Positions 26,729 to 35,852 of a stretch of DNA of 64,000 nt are shown here, one piece after another (within the stretch, counting starts at the first letter, position 1; each line of letters begins with the position of its first letter). The translations under genes and the position numbers were made by a program. The notes beneath the pieces are model-generated. The model saw nothing but the letters and a program-made list of their open reading frames with translations, did no database searches and was not told the origin of the DNA. Origin of the DNA: JAWKJY01 sp041393535 (GTDB lineage: Bacteria; Actinomycetota; Thermoleophilia; Gaiellales; Gaiellaceae); assembly GCA_041393535.1 (NCBI GenBank), contig JAWKJY010000003.1, positions 595,359-659,358 of the forward strand, read 5' to 3'.

Positions 26729-27495
26729 TCGTCGAGCGGGACGGGCACGTCGTCCGCCTGACCCTGAACCGGCCGGAGCAGCGCAACGCGCTCACGCCCG
26801 GTCTGATCGAGGAGCTGCTCGCGGCGCTCGACGCGGTCGACGCGGACGCCGGCGTGCGGTGCGTGCTCCTGACGGGGGCGGGGACCGCCTTCTGCGCGGG
26901 CTACGACATCAACGCCATCACGAGCTCCGGCGGCGCCGGCGCGGGGGCGGAGGCGCGGCGCGTCGAGGAGCTGGGCCGCCGCCTGCGCGGCCTGCGCGTG
27001 CCGGTCGTCGCGAAGGTCAACGGCGCCGCGTCGGGCGCGGGCTGCGACCTGGCCGTCTCGTGCGACGTGCGCTTCGCCTCCGAGGGGGCGCGCTTCGCGA
27101 TGCCGCCGGCCCGTCTCGGCGTCCTCTACGAGGCGGGCGGGATGCTGCGGCTGCTCCAGACCGTCGGGCTGGCGGCGGCGAAGGAGATGCTCCTCGCCGG
27201 CACGCTGCTCGAGGCCGAGCGCGCGCTGCAGATCGGGCTGGTCAACCGCGTCTTCGCGCAGGAGGAGCTCGACCAGCAGACCGACCGCTTCGTCGAGGCC
27301 GTGGTGCACAACGCGCCGCTCTCGGTCCAGGCCTCGAAGCTCGCATGCAACCTCCTGGCGGATGCCGCGCCGCTCCCGCCCGAGGCCGAGGCCCTGCTCG
27401 CCGAGGCGAGCCGGCGGGTCTGGGCGAGCGAGGACGCGCAGGAGGGGCCGCGCGCCTTCCGCGAGCGACGTCCGCCCGCCTTCCAGGGTCGCTAG
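26713..27495 (+). CDS. Enoyl-CoA hydratase/isomerase family protein
   Basis: This is a crotonase-fold protein of 260 residues. The start LIVERDGHVVRLTLNRPEQR and the oxyanion-hole segments are clear: AFCAGYDINAI (first loop) and KVNGAASGAGCDLAVSCDVR (second loop). The usual catalytic glutamates of enoyl-CoA hydratase 1 are not obvious: the first region reads GYDINAITSSGG and the second MPPARLGVLYEAGGMLRLL, where one Glu is seen. It could therefore be a hydratase, isomerase or hydrolase. The GTG at 26713 lies inside the CoA transferase gene (16-nt overlap), so they are co-translated. After its stop comes a 157-nt tandem repeat region without genes. Confidence 0.85.
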   Translation: MAGELIVERDGHVVRLTLNRPEQRNALTPGLIEELLAALDAVDADAGVRCVLLTGAGTAFCAGYDINAITSSGGAGAGAEARRVEELGRRLRGLRVPVVAKVNGAASGAGCDLAVSCDVRFASEGARFAMPPARLGVLYEAGGMLRLLQTVGLAAAKEMLLAGTLLEAERALQIGLVNRVFAQEELDQQTDRFVEAVVHNAPLSVQASKLACNLLADAAPLPPEAEALLAEASRRVWASEDAQEGPRAFRERRPPAFQGR

Positions 27496-27531
27496 GGTCG
27501 CTGAGCCCGGCCGCGCCGGGCGGCCGTCGAC

Positions 27532-27930
27532 CCGGCGTCGGGTGCGCGCGGCGGTGGTGGCGAGGGCTGCTGCCTGGTGGTGGCGCGACGGTCGGGTCGG
27601 CCTCGTCGGGTGAGGCTTCGGCGAGCCTGGGTACGCCCGCCTGCCGGGGGCGGCTGGGGCTGGTGTGGCCGCGGGTGGCCGTCCGCCCGGCGCCGGGGTG
27701 CGCGTCGGGCCGGGTGGTGGCGGCTGCTGCCTGGCGGTGGCGCGACGGTCGGGTCGGCCTCGTCGGGCGCGAGCGTTCTGCGCGCGGCGTCCGCCTGGCC
27801 TCCGGGAGTGCTTGGCCCGGCCTCGCGGCGGGTGGCTGTCTGCCTGGCGCCGGGGTGCGCGCCGGGCCGGGCGGCGGCGGCAGCCGGCCGGCGGCCGTGA
27901 CGGTTGGGCTCGCCGCCGTCGGGCGGCCCG
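27532..27930. repeat. Tandem repeat, 157-nt period, about 2.5 degenerate copies
   Basis: Copies begin at 27532, 27689 and 27846 with a GGCGyCGGGGTGCGCG-like start. A 46-nt segment at 27565-27610 recurs at 27722-27767 with one difference. The period is not a multiple of three, so it does not encode a repeated peptide. It lies between the enoyl-CoA hydratase gene and the giant surface-protein gene. The rest of 27496-28514 is GC-rich with no supported gene. Confidence 0.7.
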
Positions 27931-28381
27931 ACGGCCGATCTCGAGACGGTGGCTCAGCCGGCGGCCAGGCTGGGCCGTCGCCGGAGCAGCGCTCCGGCAG
28001 GGGGCATCGGGCCGCGCCGCACCCGGCGGCGTGGCCGCGCCGGGTGCGGTTGCGGCGCGAGGCGACCCGGACGCGGGCCCGGCGCTGCCTCCCGCGACCC
28101 GGGACGCTCGTGCCTCCGAGGGCATCGCCGGGCGATCCTCGGGGGCACTGCCGGCGGGGGCGCGGGCCGGCCTCCGGTCGCCCACGGATCCTCGCGCGGG
28201 CCTCACGTCGCGGGCGGATCCTCGTGCTCGCCTCCACCTCGTGCGCGCGGCTCCCGCGGGCGCACCGCGGGTTGCCTGCGCGCCGGTCCCACGTCCCGCT
28301 GGCGAGCGCGTCGAGACCGCCGGGACGGCGTCGGCGAGGCCACGTCGGCGTGCCCTCGGCGAACCCTCCCGGGGGTGGATC

Positions 28382-28420
28382 CCCGGAACGGGTGAACGGT
28401 CCCCCGGAACGGGTGAATCG
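28382..28420. promoter_or_regulatory. Paired direct repeats upstream of giant surface protein
   Basis: CCCGGAACGGGTGAA occurs at 28382-28396 and 28403-28417, 21 nt apart, the second followed by TCG. CCCG/CGGG in each copy is a small inverted repeat. Two turns of helix between copies suggests a cooperative activator site. Related sequences lie before the glycan operon (44919-44954 and 45136-45153). Confidence 0.5.
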
Positions 28421-28514
28421 CCTATCGATCGGCCGTCGGCCCTTGCATACTCCCAAACCGGCGCCGGCGTACCCCCGCGCCCTGCCCAGCGGCCCTTCGC
28501 CCCGGAGGACGGTC

Positions 28515-31500
28515 TTGACCAGCACCATCGCCCGCCGATCGACGCTCGCCGCGGCCCCGCCCGCGCGCATCGTCGCGACCCTGCTCGCCGCGCTCCTCGC
28601 GGCCCTCGCCGCCGTGCTCGTCGCGGTCTCCCTCGGCGGCGGCTCGACGACGCCGGGTCACGCCGCCTTCCTCGCGCGTGCGCTCGGCGCGCCCGAGACG
28701 GCGTCGCCCGTGGTCCGCTCGCTCGCGAGCGGGGGCGAGGTGCGCCTGACGGAGGACGGGTACGCGCTGCGCGCCAACGGCACCGCGATCGCGGTCGGCT
28801 CGGCCGCGGGGGCGGCCGGCGACTGGACGAGGTTCGCGCGCGGCGTCAGCCGCGAGACGGCGTTCGGGGCGGAGACGGTCGTCGTCACGGCGACGGGCGC
28901 CGAGAGCTTCCTGACCGTCGAGGCGCGCCAGGGCCCGCGCACGTGGCGCTTCCCGCTCGCGACGGACGCGACGCCGCAGCTGACGGCGGACGGCGGGGTT
29001 CGCTTCCTCGTCGGCGGCCACCGCGTTTCCGACGTCCTGATCGCCCCCGCGACGATCTACGACGCCGCCGGCCGCGACGTGACGCCGGCGGGCACCCGCT
29101 GGGCGCTCGAGCGCGACGGCGACGGCTGGGCCCTCGCCCTCGCGGTCGACGACGCCGGGCTGCCGCTCCCGTACGTCGTCGACCCGGCCGCGTTCGGCGG
29201 TGCCTCCTCGAACGACAACGTCGGGAACGCGACGCAGAACGGCTCGACCTCGCTCGACCTCGACGCGCCGGCCGGCACCCAGGTGGGCGACCTGCTGCTG
29301 GCCCAGGTCGCCGTCCGTGGCGGCTCGGGGACGGGGATCACCGCGCCGAGCGGCTGGACGCTCGTCCGGCGCGACGACAGCACGACGACGGTCTCGAGCG
29401 CCCTCTACTCGCATCAGGTCGCCTCGGGGGAGACCAACGGCACGTTCACGTGGGACTTCGACGCGACGGTCAAGGCGGCCGGCGGCATCATCGCCTGGGA
29501 GGGCGTCGACGCGGTCAGCCCGATTCGCGAGAGCAGCGGACAGAGCGGCACGTCGAGCAGCACCGTGACCGCCCCGGGCGTCACCGCGACCGCCGGCGAC
29601 GTGCTCGCCGGGTTCTTCACGACCGCGACCGGCACCTCGTTCGCGGCGCCGGGCGGCTCGCCGACGTTCACCGAGCGCTACGACGTGAGCTCCACGCGCG
29701 GCGGTGACGGCTCGGCGTCGAGCACGCGGGTCACCGCGGAGGCCGCGACGGCGACCGTCGCCACGGGCGGCGCGACCGGGAGCAAGAGCGCGACCGCCGG
29801 TTCGAGCGCCGTCTGGGTCGGCCAGCTGGTCGCCCTCGTCCCCGATACGACCCCGCCCGCCGCGCCGACGCTCTCGATCGCAGAGGGCGACAGCGACACG
29901 TTCGCGTCCGGCACGACGCTCTTCTACCGGCCGGGCGGCGCGGCCGCCTTCACGATCAGCGCGACGGCGACCGACGTCGGCTCGGGCATCGCGAGCGTCC
30001 TGTTCCCCGGCCTGACCGGCAACTTCACGCCGACGACCCCCCAGGGCGACCAGACGGCGCCGTACAGCCGGGGCTACTCGTACACGGCGACGGGCACCGA
30101 CTCCGGCGCGAAGAGCGTGACCGCGACCGACGCCGCCGGCAACACGAGCCCCGCGGCGACGTTCACGCTGACGCCCGACTCGACGCTCCCGAGCGGGTCG
30201 ATCACGTACGCGAACGGGTTCCTCGCGACCACGTCGGTCACGATCGGCACCACGAGCGACGACGGCGGCTCCGGCGTCGCGACCACCCTGATCCAGCGCG
30301 CCTCGGCGCTGCTGACGAACGGGACCTGCGGCACGTTCGGGTCGTTCGGCGGCTCGATCACGAGCCCCGACACGACGGTCGCGAACGGCGCCTGCTACCA
30401 GTACCGTCTCCTCGTCACCGACAACGTCGGCAACGTGGCGACGCTCACCTCGACCAGCGTCGTCCGGATCGACACCGCGGCGCCGGACACGACGATCGAC
30501 GCCGGCCCGTCCGGCCGCACCGGCGACGCGACGCCGTCGTTCTCGTTCAGCTCCTCCGAGCCCGCGAACGCGACGTTCGAGTGCCGTGTCGACGCCGACT
30601 CGTTCGTCCCCTGCAACAGCGGGAGCTTCACGACGGCGCCGCTCGCCGACGGGCCGCACACCTTCCAGGCCCGGGCGATCGACCAGGCGGGCAACGTCGA
30701 CCCGTCGCCCGCGTCGCGCAGCATCACCGTCGACACGACCCCGCCGACCGTGACGCTCGACCCCGTCGCGACGCCCACGAACGACACGACGCCGGGCTTC
30801 GCCGGCACCGCCACCGCGGCGACGGGCGACTCGGCCACGGTGACCGTCGCCGTGTACGCCGGCCCGACGGCGACGGGCGCGCCCGTGCAGACGCGCACGG
30901 CGACCGTGTCGGCAGGCGCCTGGGCCGTCGCCGCGCTCGCGCTCGCCGACGGCGAGTACACCGCGCGAGCCACGCAGGGCGACGACGTCGGCAACGCCGG
31001 CTCCTCGACTGCACGGACGTTCACCGTCGACACCGCGGCGCCGGACACGCAGTTGCTCGCCGGGCCGTCCAGCCCGACGAACGACGCCGACCCGACGTTC
31101 CAGTTCACGTCGACCGAGCCCTCGGGCGACTCGTTCGAGTGCAAGGTCGACGCAGGCGCCTTCCAGAGCTGCACGAGCCCGTTCACGACCTCGACCCTCG
31201 CCGACGGCTCGCACACGGTCTCGATCCGGGCGACGGACGCGGCCGGGAACACCGACCCGTCGCCCGTGGCGAGCACGTTCACGGTGGACACGGTCGACCC
31301 GGCGACGACGATCACCGCTGAGCCGACGACCCCGACGAACGACGAGACGGCGACCTTCGAGTTCACGAGCGACGAGCCGGCCACGTTCGAGTGCCGGGTC
31401 GGCGGCGCCGCGTTCGCGAGCTGCACGTCGCCGTTCACCACCGCGCCGCTCGGCGAGGGCGTGCACACGTTCCAGGCGCGCGCGATCGACGCCGCCGGCA

Positions 31501-34500
31501 ACATCGACCAGACGCCGTCCAGCCGGACGATCACGGTCGACCTGACTGCGCCCGCGACGTTCGTCGACGTGGCGCCGCCCGATCCGACCGACGACGCGAC
31601 GCCGACGCTCGAGTTCAGCGCGAGCGAGCCGGCGACGTTCGCCTGCTCGATCGACGACGGGCCGCCCGCCGCGTGCACGAGCCCGCTCGACCTGCCGGCG
31701 CTCTCGGACGGGCCGCACTCGTTCTCGGTTCGCGCCACCGATGCGGCGGGGAACGCGGATCCGACGCCCGCGACGGCGAGCTTCACCGTCGACACGATCG
31801 ATCCGGCGGTGACGCTGGCCTCGGTCGCCACGCCGACCGCCGATGCGACGCCGGCCTTCTCCGGCACCGCCGGGACCGCGGAGGGCGACGCGGACACGGT
31901 CGTCGTCACCGTCCGCCAGGGCAGCTCCGTCGCAGGCGCTGTCGAGCAGACGCTCGTCGCGACCGTCACGGCGGGCGCCTACTCGATCGACGCGTCGCCG
32001 GCCCTGGCCGACGGCACCTACACGGCACAGGCAGCGCAGGGCGACGCCGCGGGCAACCTCGGCACGTCGGCGGCGCGCACCTTCCGCGTCGACACGACGC
32101 CGCCGGACACGACGATCACCCTCGGCCCGGACGCCACGACCGGCGACCCGACGCCCACGTTCCAGTTCTCCTCGAGCGAGGCCGGTGCGACGTTCGCCTG
32201 CTCGCTCGACGGCACCCCCTTCGCGGCCTGCACGAGCCCGCTCACCGTCTCCACGGCGCTCGCCGACGGCCCGCACGCGTTCGAGGTGCGGGCGACCGAC
32301 CAGGCCGGGAACGCCGACCCGTCCCCGGCGAGCTCGTCGTTCACCGTGGACACCTCGGTGCCCGAGACGACCATCCAGACCGGGCCGACCGGCCCGACCG
32401 GCGACGCGACGCCGACGTTCACGTTCACGTCGCCGGACGCCTCGGCGTCGTTCGAGTGCAAGGTGGACGCAGCGGCGTTCGCGGCCTGCTCGAGCCCGTT
32501 CACGGCCGCGACGCTCGCGGACGGCGGCCACACCTTCCAGGTGCGGGCGCTCGACGCCGCCGCGAACGTCGACCCGACGCCCGCGACCGCGTCGTTCACC
32601 GTCGACACGGTCGCGCCGACTGGCTCGCTGACGGCGCCCGCGAACGGCGCGAGCGTCCGCCAGACGGTCGAGGTGACCGCGACGGCGGACGACGCCGGCG
32701 GCACCGGCGTCGAGCAGGTCGAGCTCCAGCGCCGCGTCTCGACCGGCCCGGACGTCTGGGCAGCGATCGAGGCGGCCGACACGTCCGCGCCGTACGCGGC
32801 GAGCCTCGACACGACCACGCTCGTGGCCGGCGCCCACCTGCTCCGCGCCGTCGTCCGCGACCGCGCCGGGAACGAGACGATCACCGCGACCGTCTCGGTC
32901 ACCGTCGACAACACGGCGCCCGCGATCTCGCTGTCCCCGATCACCACCCCGACGAGCGACGCGACGCCCGCCTTCTCGGGCACGGCGGGGACCGCGTCCG
33001 GCGACGCGGCCTCCGTGACCGTCGACGTGTTCGCCGGCTCGACCGCGTCCGGCCCGCCCGTGCAGACGCGCGGGGCAGCGGTCGGCGGCGGCGGCGCGTA
33101 CTCGGTCGCCGCCTCGCCGGCGCTCGCGGACGGCACGTACACGGCCCGCGCCCGTCAGTCTGACCTCGCGGGCAACGAGGGCCTGTCCGTGGCGCGGACG
33201 TTCCGCGTCGACACCCAGGCGCCCGAGACGACGATCGACTCCGGGCCGTCCGGTCCGACGAACGACCCGGCGCCGACGTTCGGGCTCTCCGCCTCGGAGA
33301 CGGCGACGTTCGAGTGCCGCGTCGACGCGGGCGCGTTCGCCTCGTGCTCGAGCCCGTTCCAGGCGGGCACTCTCGCCGACGGGCCGCACACGTTCACCGT
33401 CCGGGCGACGGACGCCGCGGGCAACGTGGACGCGACGCCCGCGACCCGCGGGTTCACCGTCGACACGTCGGTGCCGACGACCTCGATCGACGCGGGCCCG
33501 AGCGACCCGACGAACGACGACACGCCCACGCTGGCGTTCTCCTCGAACGAGGGGGCGGCGACGTTCGAGTGTCGGCTCGACGCCGGGGCGTTCGCGGCGT
33601 GCACGAGCCCGGTGACGATCTCCCCGGCGCTGGCCGAGGGCTCGCACACGTTCCGCGTGCGGGCGCTCGACGCGACCGGGAACGTCGACCAGACGCCGGA
33701 GGCGCTGACGTTCGTCGTCGACGTCACGGGGCCTGACACGTCCATCTCGAGCGGGCCGTCCGGGCCGACGAACGAGACGCAGCCGACCTTCGCGTTCGCC
33801 TCCGGAGAGCCCGGCACGTTCGAGTGCCGCCTCGACGGCCCGGGCGCGGCAACCGGCACGTTCGCCGCGTGCACGAGCCCGCTGACGACGTCCGCCCTCG
33901 CGGAGGGCGCGTACGCGCTGCTCGTGCGCGCGATCGACGCGGCGGGCAACGCCGACGGCTCCCCGGCAACGGCCGGCTTCACGGTCGACGCGACGGCGCC
34001 GGCGGGCGCGCTGACGGCCCCGGCGGCCGGCGCCGACGTCCGCGGCACGATCGACGTGGCCGCGGACGCGGCGGACACCGGCGGCACGGGCGTGGCGCAG
34101 GTGCAGTTCCGCATCCGGCTCGCGGGCTCGTCGGCGTTCGCCGACCTGGGCGCGCCGGACACGACCGCGCCGTACGGCCTGCAGCTCGACACCGCGGCCC
34201 TCGCGGACGGGAACTACGAGCTGCGCGCGCTCGTCACGGACGCGGCCGGCAACACGCAGGTGACGGGGATCGTCGCGGTGACCGTCGACAACACGGCGCC
34301 CACGGGCGAGCTGACGTCTCCCGCAGGCGGCTCGACCGTCGGCGGCGCCGCCGTGCCCCTCGCCGCGACGGCGAGCGGCACGGGCTCTCCGGTCGCCTCG
34401 GTCCGCTTCGAGCGGCGGCTGCAGGGCGCGGCCTCGTTCGAGGAGATCGGCACCGACGCGACCTCGCCGTACTCGCTCACGTGGGACACGACGAGCCCGG

Positions 34501-35714
34501 TCATCCCCGACGGCGTCCACGAGCTGCGCGTGCTCGTGACCGACGCGGCCGGGAACCAGGGCGGCTCCGCGGTCGTGCTCGTGACGGTGGACAACGGCCT
34601 GCCGACGGCGCAGCTCGCTGCGGTGCCGGCCGCCGTGAGGGGGACGCTCGCGCTGAGCGGCACCGCGTCGGACCCGAACGGGCAGGTCGCGTCGGTCCGC
34701 TTCCAGGTGTCGCCGCAGGGTGCGGGCACGTGGACGGACGTCGGCGCCCCGCTCACCGCCGAGCCGTACGCGGCGTCGCTCGACACGACCGCCCTGGCGG
34801 ACGGCGCGTACGACCTGCGCATCCTCGTCGCCGACAACGCCGGGAACGCGGTCGGCTCGCCGGTGGCGACCACGCTCGTCGACAACACGGCGCCGACGGG
34901 GGCGGTCACGGCTCCGGCCGCGAGCGCGACCGTCAGCGGGGTCGTGGCGGTGGCTGCGGACGCGGCCGACGGCGCGGGCTCCGGGGTCGCCTCGGTGCTC
35001 TTCCAGGCGCGGGCGGCTGGCGGCTCGTTCGCCGACCTCGGCACGGACGCGGCGGCGCCGTACGGTGCGAGCTGGGATGCGTCGGCGCTCGCGCCGGGCG
35101 CGTACGAGCTGCGCGTCGTCGTGACGGACGCGGTCGGGAACGAGCTCGTCGGCGGAGCCGTGCCGGTGAGCGTCCAGGCGCCGTTCGCGCCCCCGCAGGC
35201 GGGGACGGGCGAGCCCGACCCGTCCGGGAACGTGATCCCGGTCGCCCAGTGCACGATCAAGGGCACGGACGGGCCCGACCGGCTCAAGGGCACGGCCGGC
35301 AAGGACGTGATCTGCGGCTTCGGCGGCGACGACGTGATCGATGGCCTCGGCGGCGACGACGTGATCGACGGCGCCGACGGCAACGACCGGATCGTCGGCG
35401 GGCCCGGCAAGGACAGGATCGAGGCCGGCCGGGGGAACGACGTGGTCTCGGGCGGCCCGGGCAACGACCGGATCAACGGCGGCGCCGGGAACGACCGGAT
35501 CGACGCCGGCGGCGGGGACGACACGGTCTCCGGCAAGGGCGGCGACGACGACCTCACGGGCGGCGCGGGCAGGGACTCGCTCGCGGGGGGCGCCGGCAAG
35601 GACACGCTCCGCGCCAAGGACGGGGTCAGGGACGCGGTGATCGGCGGCGGCGGCCGTGACCGCGCTCGCGTCGACCGCGTGGACGGCGTCGTCGGCATCG
35701 AGATCCGCTTCTGA
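28515..35714 (+). CDS. Giant surface protein: Ig-like modules and C-terminal calcium-binding repeats
   Basis: This protein has 2,399 residues. The N-terminus has a membrane/signal segment (ATLLAALLAALAAVLVAVSL, about 20-40). A region near 60-235 is unlike the rest, and a jelly-roll-like part follows (about 235-440). About 19 Ig-like modules then run from about 445 to 2225, each opening near an FTVDT(x)xPD-type joint and ending in ATDAAGNxxPxPA. Most carry a paired-Cys core such as FECRVDAGAFASCSSPF, so many modules probably hold a disulfide. The C-terminus (about 2245-2399) has hemolysin-type calcium-binding nonapeptides such as GGPGNDRINGGAGNDRI. I chose the TTG at 28515: GGAGG lies 6 nt before it and the hydrophobic segment follows. 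Lacking a sortase motif, it is probably secreted or anchored by its N-terminus. It is probably an adhesin or matrix protein. Confidence 0.85.
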   Translation: MTSTIARRSTLAAAPPARIVATLLAALLAALAAVLVAVSLGGGSTTPGHAAFLARALGAPETASPVVRSLASGGEVRLTEDGYALRANGTAIAVGSAAGAAGDWTRFARGVSRETAFGAETVVVTATGAESFLTVEARQGPRTWRFPLATDATPQLTADGGVRFLVGGHRVSDVLIAPATIYDAAGRDVTPAGTRWALERDGDGWALALAVDDAGLPLPYVVDPAAFGGASSNDNVGNATQNGSTSLDLDAPAGTQVGDLLLAQVAVRGGSGTGITAPSGWTLVRRDDSTTTVSSALYSHQVASGETNGTFTWDFDATVKAAGGIIAWEGVDAVSPIRESSGQSGTSSSTVTAPGVTATAGDVLAGFFTTATGTSFAAPGGSPTFTERYDVSSTRGGDGSASSTRVTAEAATATVATGGATGSKSATAGSSAVWVGQLVALVPDTTPPAAPTLSIAEGDSDTFASGTTLFYRPGGAAAFTISATATDVGSGIASVLFPGLTGNFTPTTPQGDQTAPYSRGYSYTATGTDSGAKSVTATDAAGNTSPAATFTLTPDSTLPSGSITYANGFLATTSVTIGTTSDDGGSGVATTLIQRASALLTNGTCGTFGSFGGSITSPDTTVANGACYQYRLLVTDNVGNVATLTSTSVVRIDTAAPDTTIDAGPSGRTGDATPSFSFSSSEPANATFECRVDADSFVPCNSGSFTTAPLADGPHTFQARAIDQAGNVDPSPASRSITVDTTPPTVTLDPVATPTNDTTPGFAGTATAATGDSATVTVAVYAGPTATGAPVQTRTATVSAGAWAVAALALADGEYTARATQGDDVGNAGSSTARTFTVDTAAPDTQLLAGPSSPTNDADPTFQFTSTEPSGDSFECKVDAGAFQSCTSPFTTSTLADGSHTVSIRATDAAGNTDPSPVASTFTVDTVDPATTITAEPTTPTNDETATFEFTSDEPATFECRVGGAAFASCTSPFTTAPLGEGVHTFQARAIDAAGNIDQTPSSRTITVDLTAPATFVDVAPPDPTDDATPTLEFSASEPATFACSIDDGPPAACTSPLDLPALSDGPHSFSVRATDAAGNADPTPATASFTVDTIDPAVTLASVATPTADATPAFSGTAGTAEGDADTVVVTVRQGSSVAGAVEQTLVATVTAGAYSIDASPALADGTYTAQAAQGDAAGNLGTSAARTFRVDTTPPDTTITLGPDATTGDPTPTFQFSSSEAGATFACSLDGTPFAACTSPLTVSTALADGPHAFEVRATDQAGNADPSPASSSFTVDTSVPETTIQTGPTGPTGDATPTFTFTSPDASASFECKVDAAAFAACSSPFTAATLADGGHTFQVRALDAAANVDPTPATASFTVDTVAPTGSLTAPANGASVRQTVEVTATADDAGGTGVEQVELQRRVSTGPDVWAAIEAADTSAPYAASLDTTTLVAGAHLLRAVVRDRAGNETITATVSVTVDNTAPAISLSPITTPTSDATPAFSGTAGTASGDAASVTVDVFAGSTASGPPVQTRGAAVGGGGAYSVAASPALADGTYTARARQSDLAGNEGLSVARTFRVDTQAPETTIDSGPSGPTNDPAPTFGLSASETATFECRVDAGAFASCSSPFQAGTLADGPHTFTVRATDAAGNVDATPATRGFTVDTSVPTTSIDAGPSDPTNDDTPTLAFSSNEGAATFECRLDAGAFAACTSPVTISPALAEGSHTFRVRALDATGNVDQTPEALTFVVDVTGPDTSISSGPSGPTNETQPTFAFASGEPGTFECRLDGPGAATGTFAACTSPLTTSALAEGAYALLVRAIDAAGNADGSPATAGFTVDATAPAGALTAPAAGADVRGTIDVAADAADTGGTGVAQVQFRIRLAGSSAFADLGAPDTTAPYGLQLDTAALADGNYELRALVTDAAGNTQVTGIVAVTVDNTAPTGELTSPAGGSTVGGAAVPLAATASGTGSPVASVRFERRLQGAASFEEIGTDATSPYSLTWDTTSPVIPDGVHELRVLVTDAAGNQGGSAVVLVTVDNGLPTAQLAAVPAAVRGTLALSGTASDPNGQVASVRFQVSPQGAGTWTDVGAPLTAEPYAASLDTTALADGAYDLRILVADNAGNAVGSPVATTLVDNTAPTGAVTAPAASATVSGVVAVAADAADGAGSGVASVLFQARAAGGSFADLGTDAAAPYGASWDASALAPGAYELRVVVTDAVGNELVGGAVPVSVQAPFAPPQAGTGEPDPSGNVIPVAQCTIKGTDGPDRLKGTAGKDVICGFGGDDVIDGLGGDDVIDGADGNDRIVGGPGKDRIEAGRGNDVVSGGPGNDRINGGAGNDRIDAGGGDDTVSGKGGDDDLTGGAGRDSLAGGAGKDTLRAKDGVRDAVIGGGGRDRARVDRVDGVVGIEIRF

Positions 35715-35721
35715 CCCGCAA

Positions 35722-35749
35722 CGGGGGAGGAGCAGGCGCTCCTCCCCCG
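35722..35749 (+). terminator. Strong hairpin after giant surface-protein gene
   Basis: A 12-bp perfect stem (CGGGGGAGGAGC and its complement) with an AGGC loop begins 8 nt past the stop codon. Confidence 0.75.
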
Positions 35750-35852
35750 GCGCCTCCGGCCGCGCCGGGACGCGCCCGACCTCCTCCCGTTCCCCCTCCT
35801 GATCCGGCCGGATCGATGGGAGAATGCGCCCGCAGCGCCGAGAGGAGGATCG

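Noticed and set aside
26637..28514. N-terminal extension of the giant surface protein into the CoA transferase region
   Set aside because: The extra 626 codons overlap the real CoA transferase and enoyl-CoA hydratase genes in another frame; the TTG at 28515 has a ribosome site and is followed by the membrane segment.
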